Below, one piece after another: positions 1 through 7,221 of a stretch of DNA of 12,500 nt (the stretch's first letter is position 1; each line of letters starts with the position of its first letter). Below the pieces are notes generated by a model, which made no database searches, was not told the DNA's origin, and saw nothing but the letters and a program-made list of their open reading frames with translations. The stretch is from Botryococcus braunii. Its lineage: Eukaryota; Chlorophyta; Trebouxiophyceae. The DNA lies in NCBI GenBank assembly GCA_002005505.1, contig KV908434.1:189299-201798 (forward strand), given 5' to 3'. The translations under genes were made by a program, and so were the position numbers.

Positions 1-352
<352 letters not shown>

Positions 353-574
353 GCGTCCAGGGCGGGAGCGGACTACCCGCGTCTGCTGATTTTTGTGACG
401 GGAAAGGGCCCCCAGAAGGAGCAGTACCTACAGCAGATGCAGGGGCTGGATCTGCGGCGGGTGGCCTTCCGCACGCTGTGGCTGGAGAGCGCCGACTACC
501 CGCGCCTCCTGGGCAGCTGCGACCTGGGCGTCTCCCTGCACACCTCCTCCTCCGGCTACGACCTCCCCATGAAG
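353..574 (+). CDS. ALG1: ALG1 penultimate coding exon
   Basis: 74 codons ending ATG AAG at 574, followed by a GTGTCC donor. The start is set by a TGCAG acceptor at 348-352, which gives phase 0. A second acceptor, TCCAG ending at 360, would also work and would trim the exon by 8 nt in another phase. The conserved ALG1 reading (DYPRLLIFVTGKGP) starts at about 371, so the choice affects only a few poorly conserved residues. Confidence 0.88.
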
Positions 575-649
575 GTGTCCCCTTTCGCCCAGCGCCCCCT
601 CCCATCCCCCCGCCCGCCGCGCATGCGCGGAGGCGCGCGTACGCGCGCG

Positions 650-688
<39 letters not shown>

Positions 689-737
689 GGGGAGGAGAGA
701 GCCCGGGGGGGGGAGGGGAAAGGGAAAGGGGCGCAAA

Positions 738-830
<93 letters not shown>

Positions 831-1566
831 TCTCTCTTTCTCACACACACACACACGCACACACTTGTACACGGGCGGTTTTTGCATCTGTTGGGGTGGA
901 AACGCAAGGATGCAGGCATAATTTGGGTTGGGCATTAGGGCATTTCCGGCTGCAGTCGAAAGAGGTGGTGTAGAGATGCTCAGATGTTTTCGGATGCGCT
1001 ACTATAAGAGAACCCTCCCTCAAGCTGCCGGCTTGTAGATCAGGGCAGCTAGCGCTTTCATATGGTAAGGCCAGACGAGAGTGGAAAGGGCGGGACGGGG
1101 CGCGTAGGTGGTGGACATGTTTGGGTGCGGGCTCCCCGTGTGCGCCTACAAATACGACTGCATAGAGGAGCTTGTGGCGAACGAGAAGGCGGGGCTGCTG
1201 TTCTCGACGCCCAAAGACCTGGCAAGACACTTCCTGCGGCTCTTCCTGGGCTTCCCGCAGCAGGACAACGGGCTCGCGGAGATGCGCAGGAATGTGGCGG
1301 CTTCTGTGGCGATTGGCTGGGACGCCTCCTGGGCCAATCGCGTGCAGCCGGTCTTCATCGGGGCCCCGCGGGCGGCGCCGCGAGCACCGGCAGAGCGGCT
1401 GCGGTCCCGTGGGGGCTCCGCGGGTACCAGCAGTAGTGTGGCCAGCCGTAGCAGCCAGGTCCGGTCCTCTTCCCGCAAGGCCTGGGACTCTTCCCGCCTT
1501 GCAGACGGGTTCCCCTTCCACATGCGATCCCTCATGCCGCACGCCAGGCGTGGCCTGGCCTTGTGA
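353..1566 (+). CDS. ALG1: ALG1-type beta-1,4-mannosyltransferase, C-terminal half (2 exons, 5' part outside window)
   Basis: ALG1 adds the first mannose, from GDP-mannose, to dolichol-PP-GlcNAc2 on the cytosolic face of the ER during N-glycan assembly (glycosyltransferase family 33, GT-B fold). Exons 353-574 and 1108-1566 give 226 codons. The first exon reads YPRLLIFVTGKGP, then WLESADYPRLL, then LGVSLHTSSSGYDLPMK. The second begins VVDMFGCGLPVCAYKYDC, continues IEELVANEKAGLLF and reaches WDASWANRVQPVF. These are the conserved nucleotide-sugar-binding stretch and C-terminal domain of ALG1. The splice joins MK to VVDMFG exactly as in the family, in phase 0. The N-terminal half, with its membrane anchor, is upstream of the window. 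The final 69 residues after QPVF are Arg/Ser/Ala-rich and extend past the usual family end. Codons are strongly G/C-ending. Identity is very likely; the first acceptor is less certain. Confidence 0.93.
633..684. repeat. (GC)n-(AC)n alternating purine-pyrimidine tract
   Basis: A nearly unbroken purine-pyrimidine alternation: GCGCGCGTACGCGC and more GC dinucleotides to about 658, then AC to 683. Such sequence is a strong Z-DNA former under negative supercoiling (established property). It lies in the ALG1 intron 60-110 bp after the donor. Confidence 0.95.
740..864. repeat. (CT)43 plus (CA)n compound microsatellite
   Basis: Perfect CT from 740 to 826, imperfect CT to 841, then CA with one G interruption to 864. 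The homopyrimidine strand is the sense strand of ALG1, so the transcript has a long CU-rich tract in the middle of the intron. Mirror symmetry makes it a candidate for H-DNA (triplex). Confidence 0.97.
1108..1566 (+). CDS. ALG1: ALG1 terminal exon with Arg/Ser-rich tail
   Basis: 152 codons plus TGA at 1564-1566. The exon begins GTG GTG GAC ATG (VVDM) right after a TAG acceptor. Residues 1-83 of the exon match the ALG1 C-terminal domain. Residues 84-152 form a low-complexity tail with about 14 Ser and a dozen Arg, including the runs TSSSVASRSSQV and RSSSRKAWDSS. Part of the tail could instead be unspliced intron read-through, since ALG1 proteins normally end soon after the WxxSW region. Confidence 0.9.
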   Translation: MVDMFGCGLPVCAYKYDCIEELVANEKAGLLFSTPKDLARHFLRLFLGFPQQDNGLAEMRRNVAASVAIGWDASWANRVQPVFIGAPRAAPRAPAERLRSRGGSAGTSSSVASRSSQVRSSSRKAWDSSRLADGFPFHMRSLMPHARRGLAL

Positions 1567-2129
1567 TACCGGCCTTACTGCGGCAGATGCGGGGACGGTC
1601 CCCCCAGTCCCCTGGGTCCCGTGCAGGGGAGGTCGTGGGATGGGTGGGGGCGAAGGAGCTTACTTGGTAGGGGATGGTGAATTGCCATCGTTGGCCTTGC
1701 CTGTAGGTTTCCAAGGAGGAAGGGCATCACCTTTTGGACCCCGGGGAATCAGACTCCATTTCAGAGCGGCGGGAAACTGATTTTTCGGAGAGAAACGAGT
1801 TCTCTCAGAACCGTGGAGAGGCAAGGCGGAATGTATTTTGGTTGAGAGAGGAGGCTGTGCTTTAACCTCTCTGGGGCAACTCCTTCGGCACGGGGGGATG
1901 TAGTTTGGGCAAGCAAGGAGGCTGTGCCATGGCCCCTCTGGGGCTGTTCCTTTGGCAAGAGGGGATGGATTTCTGGGCAAGAAAGGGGTTCTTTTGAGGG
2001 GTTCAGAATTGGGGCCAGCGGCGCTGGGCACTTGTGCGTGAAAAAAGCAAGACGACGGCACGTGGGGAGGCGTCTGGGCGGAAAAAGCGTGGAGAAGGGG
2101 GGATTGAAGCTCTTGGGCCGTTGAAGAGA
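1567..2129. other. ALG1 3' flank, no gene recognised
   Basis: G-rich plus strand after the ALG1 stop. It probably includes the 3' UTR, but no clear AATAAA or TGTAA signal is seen close to the stop. The open frames here on the minus strand are low-complexity readings of the 67-bp repeat described separately and resemble nothing known. Confidence 0.5.
1782..1990. repeat. Degenerate 67-bp tandem repeat
   Basis: Two clear copies start at 1849 and 1916, each opening AGGAGGCTGTGC. They share CCTCTGGGGC about 20 bases in and GGGCAAG near the end; identity by eye is about 75%. A third, weaker copy precedes them at about 1782-1848: GCAAGGCGGAATG at 1821 lines up with GCACGGGGGGATG at 1888. An older unit may begin near 1710. 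Confidence 0.7.
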
Positions 2130-2359
2130 GGTGTGGATGATGTCATCTATAGAGGGGTGTGGATGATATCATGAATTCACAGGGCCATGGATGACGTGAT
2201 CTATTCACAGGGGCATGGATGGATGACATAATGTATTCACAGGGGTATGGATGATGTCAGGTATCCACAAGGGCAATGGATGACATAATGGATGACATAA
2301 TTTATTCACAGGGGTATGGATGACATAATTTATGCACACGGAATGGATGATGTCACCTA
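2130..2359. repeat. 28-bp minisatellite, about 8 copies, with TGACGT/TGATGTCA cores
   Basis: Units start at about 2130, 2156, 2184, 2212, 2244, 2272, 2313 and 2341. Four full units are exactly 28 bp (2156, 2184, 2244, 2313). The unit at 2212 has a 4-bp duplication (GGATGGAT) and the one at 2272 carries an extra 13 bp (ATGGATGACATAA twice). The common unit has a TATGGATGACATAAT core followed by TATTCACAGG. Several copies contain CRE/ATF-like half or full sites (TGATGTCA, TGACGTGA). The period is not a multiple of three, so a protein repeat is unlikely. Confidence 0.9.
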
Positions 2360-2370
2360 GGAAGGTCGAC

Positions 2371-2680
2371 ATGAATGGAAGGGTCCTAAAGACGATTCTG
2401 CAGGCGGGGTTGCGAGCCACGCATCTTGGGGCCATTGGAGGAGTGGTGCGGGCGGGAGACTGACGAGGAAAGCTGGTCAAGCCCGAGCCTAACTTGGCTT
2501 GCAGAAGGCCTGCTGCTCGAGGAGCGATGCCAGTCCCACGCCTGCGCCGCAGGGGCAAGCCCTTGAGGCGCCCAATGAACCTAAGGTAGTGGCTTTCCGA
2601 CAGACTAGAAGGAAGGAAGTGTTACGTCCTGACTCCGGAAGAAGATGAAGAATCTGGGAGGGAGCTCCCCCCCCCCCCCC

Positions 2681-2757
<77 letters not shown>

Positions 2758-3246
2758 GCGCGCGACCGTGCATTTCTCTCGAGAGGACTGAACAGACGCC
2801 TGATGGCTCCTGACGGCTGATCGGGTGCCCATCATGATGCCCATCCATGGGTCGGCTTGAATTTCCCTGGGCAAGGGGTTTTCTTGCGTGTGGTTGGGGG
2901 GGGGGGGGAGATTCACGCTGACCCACATCGCCTCTGGGGGGAGAAATCTGTTTTGGGGGGGGGGGGGGGGAGGTCACATGCAGCATACAGCGTGTGAGAG
3001 AAGAAAGCAGCCGCACGCCGTAGGCAGCGGGCAATCGGGCGGGACCCACAATTCACATCTGCACAGCTTGCCCAGGCTGTTGAAATGGCTGGAGTCTTGA
3101 GTCTCGTCTCCGCGCACATTTTATGGGTACTGGGAAAGCTGCTTCATCTCATCAGCCCCTATTGGCTGGACAGACGTAGTCTTAAATTCGTTCGTTGCAG
3201 GTTGACGGTGACGGCGGGTTGCGTCATCTTTAGGCAATCGTCATGA
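2371..3246 (+). CDS. Speculative small three-exon gene, unknown family
   Basis: Three pieces join in one frame through plausible GT-AG sites. Exon 2371-2445 starts MNGRVLKTILQAGL and has a GTGCGG donor. Exon 2505-2585 (acceptor CTTGCAG, donor GTAGTG) is a Ser/Pro/Ala-rich linker ending EAPNEPK. Exon 3076-3246 (acceptor CTTGCCCAG) reads AVEMAGVLSLVSAHILW, then a hydrophobic/basic stretch, to TGA at 3244. Joined, this gives 108 codons: a basic amphipathic N-terminus of the kind seen in organelle presequences, a linker, and one possible membrane segment. All junctions are phase 0, but no homology is recognised and chance is a real alternative. The last exon could also be a stand-alone 53-codon ORF from the ATG at 3085. 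Confidence 0.2.
2667..2764. repeat. C15-(CA)n-(GC)n compound tract
   Basis: Fifteen C (2667-2681), then AAA, then CA repeats to 2751, then GTGCGCGCGCGCG to 2764. From about 2684 the purine-pyrimidine alternation is unbroken, again a Z-DNA-prone arrangement with the same CA/GC pairing as in the ALG1 intron. Confidence 0.95.
2896..2970. repeat. Two poly-G runs (G13 and G16)
   Basis: G runs at 2896-2908 and 2955-2970 on the plus strand, about 46 bp apart. Each can form a G-quadruplex by itself, and both are prone to sequencing length error. Confidence 0.92.
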
Positions 3247-5045
3247 CAGTAATCCCACGATCAATATGACGAGCGTAAAATCTACACCTTTGGGCGAGCT
3301 ATTTGCGAACGGCTCAAAGAGTTGTCTGAGTGGTCTCATTTCTCTAGTGGAGGGCACCATCTAGTGGGATGTTTGGGCTTCACCACAGGTTTAGCAGTCT
3401 TCTATATAGGGACACCCATTCCTCAAGAACATTGCAGCTACGGTGCAGCCGGTAAACAACTTGCAGGAATGTGCTTTGATAACGCGTGATCAAGCTGCGG
3501 CCAAACGGCCTCAATTGCAGAGCGCGCAAGCTTGGCGCAATGTGCTTTGGTTGAGGTGGCTTTCGGAAGGGGGTTGAAGTTTGATTCCTCCCATCCTGCC
3601 GTTCTTTTGGGAAGGCCCGTAGCTCGTTAGAAGCCTGTCACTTGTCATTCCACACGCATCAAATGGGCCAATGGCCAAACGTGCCGTGAGTTTTTGCACA
3701 GGCGCGGGCCCCTTGCATGGCGCTGCTACACACTCCTGGCTGATGCGCTTGATGTTGGAGGCATTTTGCTTTAAAGCTGGTGGCATGGCTTCAAACTTGC
3801 CAGTATCCCAAGTTTTGGGATGTGAGGGAAAGGGCTCCAGCTGGATGTAGACCAGTACTGCCATTTGGCTGCTGAGCTTTGTGTGTTGGGTTGGTCGCCA
3901 CCATGCCGACCCACCCCTGGTAGCATGTACATGTATTCTGATACCAAGGCTGGACGATTAATCAATATTGTTGTCAAAATCTTCGCGTTGTGAGATTGAG
4001 GTCGCTGCTGTTGCCTCTTGCCAATTGGCTGTTGGGTTGTGGTGGGCCTGCTAGGCAAGATCTGAGTGCCTACCGATTGCTTGGGCCTGCTTGGCACGTG
4101 ATGTATTTGTTGAGGGACTGGACTGAGTGTGACTAGATCCAATTTTTGGCAAGCTCTATACATTTTTTTCCGTCGTTGTTGGCAGTTGCAGAAAAGCCTT
4201 TGCGCTTGCAGGAGCTGCACATGGCCAGTTGTTTCATTCTTTCTATAATGTCACAGCGGGTGCCAAGCTTCTTTTGTGCATATTGCCCAGCGTCTGCACG
4301 CTGAGGATTTGTTTTGGTAGACACTTTGTAGATACAACAACTGGATCCAACAGAATGGTGGACCCATTCTTTGAAAGGATTGGTCCGACTGATTCGAGCA
4401 ATTTTGCAGTTGGCAAGTCGTGCTAACTTTCTTTTTTGGATTCTGTCCACTTTGCCGCAGCTTTAAAGCGCAAATTTGCTGTCCAGCCGTGGGGCTTCAT
4501 TTGGAACCAGCTGGGTCAAAATGGCAGGCGATGTCCCATACAGCCGGACAAGCAACTTCACAGGGAGAGATGGGCATGGAGTTACGTCCTATGGCCAGTT
4601 TAACTATCCCTCTTCAATGTGTGGATATGTTTTTGAAAGGGAGCTATCAGGAAACTCCGTCAATACAGGTGGTAGATGTGGGATGGAGAAGATACCAGAC
4701 CCTTTAAGCTGAATGCGATTTCGCATGTTGGGAAGTGCATGTTTTCTCTTCTGGTTTCTCTGTGCCATTAGTACTTGTACAAATTGATCCTGCCTTCGGT
4801 GGAGCTCCTAACTTTGAAAACCACAAATCGTGGAGGGAATGTGTAAATTGTTGTGGAAGTATTAGTGGATACTTATCATTCTGCAACGGATGTCTCGTCC
4901 TTCCCCTCGACGGGATCGTCGTTGAGTAACAGATTATCTCCTGTGCTGCTTGCGCAACCACGAATGTCCGCAAATTTAAATCCAGGTCCGATTGCCTTGG
5001 CAAGCGTGGCCAGAGATGCCTGATACGGTCCTGGGGGCACGAGCG

Positions 5046-5046
<1 letters not shown>
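3247..5046. other. No recognisable gene
   Basis: Mixed-composition DNA without a protein match. Overlapping minus-strand frames of 105, 149 and 117 codons run from 4450 to 3511, but lengths of this order are expected by chance in 12.5 kb read six ways, and no domain is visible. Plus-strand frames at 4476-4712 (contains NYPSSMCGYVFERE) and 4735-4929 (contains WRECVNCCGSISG) are short and Cys-containing, without a recognised fold. A short repeat, GGGCCTGC(T/A or T/T)GGCA, occurs near 4044 and 4083; the second copy runs into a CACGTG hexamer. Confidence 0.5.
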
Positions 5047-5106
<60 letters not shown>

Positions 5107-5132
5107 CCCCCCCCCCCCCGGGGGGGGGGGGG
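5047..5132. repeat. (TG)n-C13-G13 block
   Basis: TG repeat 5047-5105, then 13 C (5107-5119) directly joined to 13 G (5120-5132). The C13G13 part is a perfect 26-bp palindrome with no loop, and each half could fold as a G-quadruplex or i-motif. Confidence 0.95.
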
Positions 5133-5142
5133 TGGGAGATCC

Positions 5143-5174
5143 CCATAGTGGTACCAGGGGCTGGAATTGTTGCA
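5143..5174 (-). repeat. 32-bp inverted repeat, left arm
   Basis: Its reverse complement matches 5394-5425 at 27 of 32 positions, including an unbroken 14-bp core AGCCCCTGGTACCA. It lies just beyond the C13G13 block, about 220 bp from its partner. Confidence 0.82.
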
Positions 5175-5255
5175 CAGCTGTAGGCCTGCAGGGCCCCTGG
5201 CCATCCGTACTCACGGGGCATCTTCTCCCCCTATGGAACGCAGCCCTATTACATA

Positions 5256-5337
5256 TGTGAAGTATATCGTAACCAGCAAATAGAAGTTAATAGATGGCTG
5301 CCAGCAGTGTCTTGTCGATTAGAAGCGTTCACCAACG
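5256..5337 (+). repeat. 82-bp direct repeat, copy A
   Basis: Aligns without gaps to 5543-5624 at about 67 of 82 positions (82%). The best-conserved core is CAGCAGTGTCTTGTC. Differences are spread evenly, as expected for old non-coding or decayed copies. Confidence 0.88.
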
Positions 5338-5393
5338 AGCGTTTTATGATTTTTTCTTTGAATAGACAGTATACTTTTCTGGCCATTGGCAAT

Positions 5394-5425
5394 TGCAACA
5401 ACTTTAGCCCCTGGTACCAGTGTGG
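5394..5425 (+). repeat. 32-bp inverted repeat, right arm
   Basis: Partner of 5143-5174 in inverted orientation. It lies between the two copies of the 82-bp direct repeat, so both repeat sets probably come from the same family of inserted sequence. Confidence 0.82.
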
Positions 5426-5524
5426 ATGCAGCCCTATTGCTTGGGGGAAAAAAGAATTACATCAATCCAGCCCAGAGGGCATGATGAGATGCAAACGGAT
5501 CAACCAACGGTATGTGAGAACCTA

Positions 5525-5557
5525 ACGATGTGCTTCACGGTGTGTGAAGCACATCGT
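5525..5557. repeat. Hairpin with perfect 14-bp arms
   Basis: ACGATGTGCTTCAC at 5525-5538, a 5-nt loop GGTGT, then the exact reverse complement at 5544-5557. The right arm is the start of repeat copy B. Copy A at 5256 has no such left arm, so the palindrome is specific to copy B. Confidence 0.92.
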
Positions 5558-5624
5558 AACGACCGAATGTAAGTTGAAAGATGGCTGACAGCAGTGTCTT
5601 GTCAAATGGAAGCATGCACCAACG
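5543..5624 (+). repeat. 82-bp direct repeat, copy B
   Basis: Second copy, 287 bp downstream of copy A. Its first bases form the right arm of the hairpin at 5525-5557. A shorter match to the core (GGCAGTGTCTTG) occurs inverted at about 5864-5875, hinting at a third, more diverged copy. Confidence 0.88.
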
Positions 5625-5848
5625 CTTATTGGTATGCATTTTCTCATTGGAAAGCAAAAGCAAATATACCCTCAACGTGAACAATGTTATGAGCTAATGC
5701 TTCACGGACTAAAACTAGTTGCCGGTCAATGCCGAGGAGGTTCTAGCATTCATTACATTCCTGTGTGCTGTATGCATTCTGGCCCGGTGAATTCGTCGCT
5801 GAGGGTTCCTATTTCGTTGTCAAAACCAATTGTATCAGATAATCGCCT

Positions 5849-6073
5849 TCATTCCCCTGCTTCAAGACACTGCCAGCACGAGCCTTCAGGGCAGCTCTTT
5901 TGCAAATTTTGAATGATATGCACGGCAATGTCATAAACGCGGTGATAAAATGCACGGCCAACACGGGAAAGCTCCAGACACTCAGAAGCAGCCATTACAT
6001 ATCCACAGCCAACTTTGAAAACACATTGAACACGACTTTTGACATATGCTCTAATCAATCGGACTAACTTCAT
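5849..6073 (-). CDS. Uncharacterised 74-codon reading frame
   Basis: Starts at ATG 6073-6071 (MKLVRLIRAYVKSRVQ) and continues through YVMAASECLELS and SRVGRAFYHRVYDIAV to the Cys-containing end CPEGSCWQCLEAGE. I recognise no family. A CCAAT/E2F-like cluster lies 45-120 bp upstream, the only reason to rank it above other short frames. It could be a chance ORF, a gene fragment, or part of the repeat family, since its last codons overlap the inverted match to the 82-bp repeat core. Confidence 0.2.
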   Translation of the reverse strand: MKLVRLIRAYVKSRVQCVFKVGCGYVMAASECLELSRVGRAFYHRVYDIAVHIIQNLQKSCPEGSCWQCLEAGE

Positions 6074-6118
6074 TCCATCCCCCTTACAACCGAAAAGAAA
6101 ATTTTAACCCTGTCAAAA

Positions 6119-6189
6119 GCGGGAAAACTGACCAATCCAACCGCACCGCCTCAAAAAATTCCAAATCTTCAATTGGCAAGGTTGCCAAT
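6119..6189 (-). promoter_or_regulatory. Possible CCAAT/E2F-type promoter cluster
   Basis: On the minus strand the segment holds TTTTCCCGC (6127-6119, matches the E2F consensus TTTSSCGC), a GATTGGTC CCAAT box (about 6137-6130), and the palindrome ATTGGCAA-CC-TTGCCAAT (6172-6189), which presents CCAAT boxes on both strands. It is upstream of the minus-strand ORF at 6073. Motifs this short occur by chance, so the function is inferred. Confidence 0.3.
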
Positions 6190-6962
6190 GGTTTTGACTA
6201 ACAGAAACATGAGCGCTTACAATCCTCAGATACTGGTCACAGGATTCTACAGCTAAATATGGCAAACGAGTCCTTCAAGGTCTGTAAACAGACACCATTA
6301 CAATTACGTAGCTAAACACAGATCGACTGGCCACTTTGACAATATAGCTGCTCCATAGAGGGGAACCACCGTTGCCCTAAAAGCAGTCAACAGAGTGTGG
6401 ATTGCTTCATGTTGCACAACGCATAGCGAATGTCTTAATGAATCATTATGAAGCATAACTGGACCTCTGGGCAACAACAGCCTTCAGGAACAGCATGTCA
6501 CTTGAGAATCTCCCACGCACTGGGCCGGCTACCCCATAATATTGAAACGAGACCCAATGAAATACAGGTTTGGTCACGTCCACCAATGATCCCCCAATGA
6601 TCAACTGTCAGACCATTAGCCTGCCCTCTTAAACCCGGGAGGAAGTCTGAATGCCATCTTGTGACAACAAACGGAGTGCTTCACTATCTCGAGAGAATTG
6701 ATTTAACACTGAAAAAGTGGAAGCTTATCAAGATCTCCCACCGCGTGATTTCTCAACTACAAATTGGTGACAACCACCACCACGGCATCGTGGATGCAAA
6801 ACGCCAAGGCAATGACAGCATCCACTTGTAATTCAGGGGTACAGACGACAAGGAGAACAGGGGCATGGGGAAATAGCCACAGGAGGTGACTACTTCCCAA
6901 CCTGGGCAGTGTCCGGCCCTGATGAGCCGCAGATGTTGCTGAAGTAAAAGAGAACTGCCAGA

Positions 6963-7221
6963 TCACGCAGCATGGGCAGCCCCAATGAGGGCTTCCAACT
7001 TGCCCTGATCCGCAGCGAAGCTGTCTACGCCCTCCTTCAGCTTGTCAACAGCCATCTGGTCGGAACCATGCAACTCGGTGAAAAGGTCGAAAGAGCCTCC
7101 TCCGAGATTGATGCGCTCATCTGGGCTTCCACCCATGGTGGGCCAAAGCTTTCGATCCAGGGACCCTTCGGCAGACTCCAGCTCGGCCAACAACTTTGGA
7201 GCAATGGTAATGTTGTCAACC
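6963..7221 (-). CDS. TAL: Transaldolase exon 9 and stop
   Basis: 259 nt: [20 protein letters not shown] and LDRKLWP, then [19 protein letters not shown] and [13 protein letters not shown], ending AAHAA and TGA (6965-6963). Matches the TalB C-terminal region (LTIAPALLKEL, DPMAVDKLAEGI). The Gly-rich loop [12 protein letters not shown] differs from the bacterial enzyme. Confidence 0.95.

Larger units (their letters stand above)
575..1107 (+). other. ALG1 intron with compound microsatellites
   Basis: A phase-0 GT-AG intron of 533 nt. It contains an alternating GC/AC tract, a long CT tract and a CA tract, listed separately. The last 30 nt before the CGCGTAG acceptor are purine-rich, with no polypyrimidine tract. 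The boundaries are supported by the uninterrupted ALG1 match across the junction. Confidence 0.88.
5625..6962. other. No recognisable gene apart from the ORF at 5849-6073
   Basis: The part next to 6962 must include the transaldolase 3' UTR on the minus strand; no definite polyadenylation signal was picked out. The 92-codon plus-strand frame at 5634-5912 overlaps the minus ORF and shows no family features. Confidence 0.5.

Noticed and set aside
3570..3595. tRNA T-arm-like sequence (GAAGTTTGATTCCTCC)
   Set aside because: No matching acceptor, D-arm or anticodon arm within a tRNA length.
3511..4450. Overlapping minus-strand frames of 105, 149 and 117 codons as a frameshifted transposon or zinc-finger gene (CSSCKRKG...KKC)
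   Set aside because: Frames of this length are expected by chance in a 12.5-kb six-frame reading, no domain is recognisable, and several frameshifts would be needed.
5196..5300. C-type lectin ending (PYYICEVY) and a similar GYVFERE at about 4615-4640
   Set aside because: Only the terminal CE-like signature is seen; the WIGL, WND and other cysteine positions of a C-type lectin domain are missing, and a stop lies just upstream.
6757..6966. Minus-strand 69-codon frame after the transaldolase stop
   Set aside because: It overlaps the transaldolase stop region in another frame and lies in the expected 3' UTR; no similarity or independent start signal.
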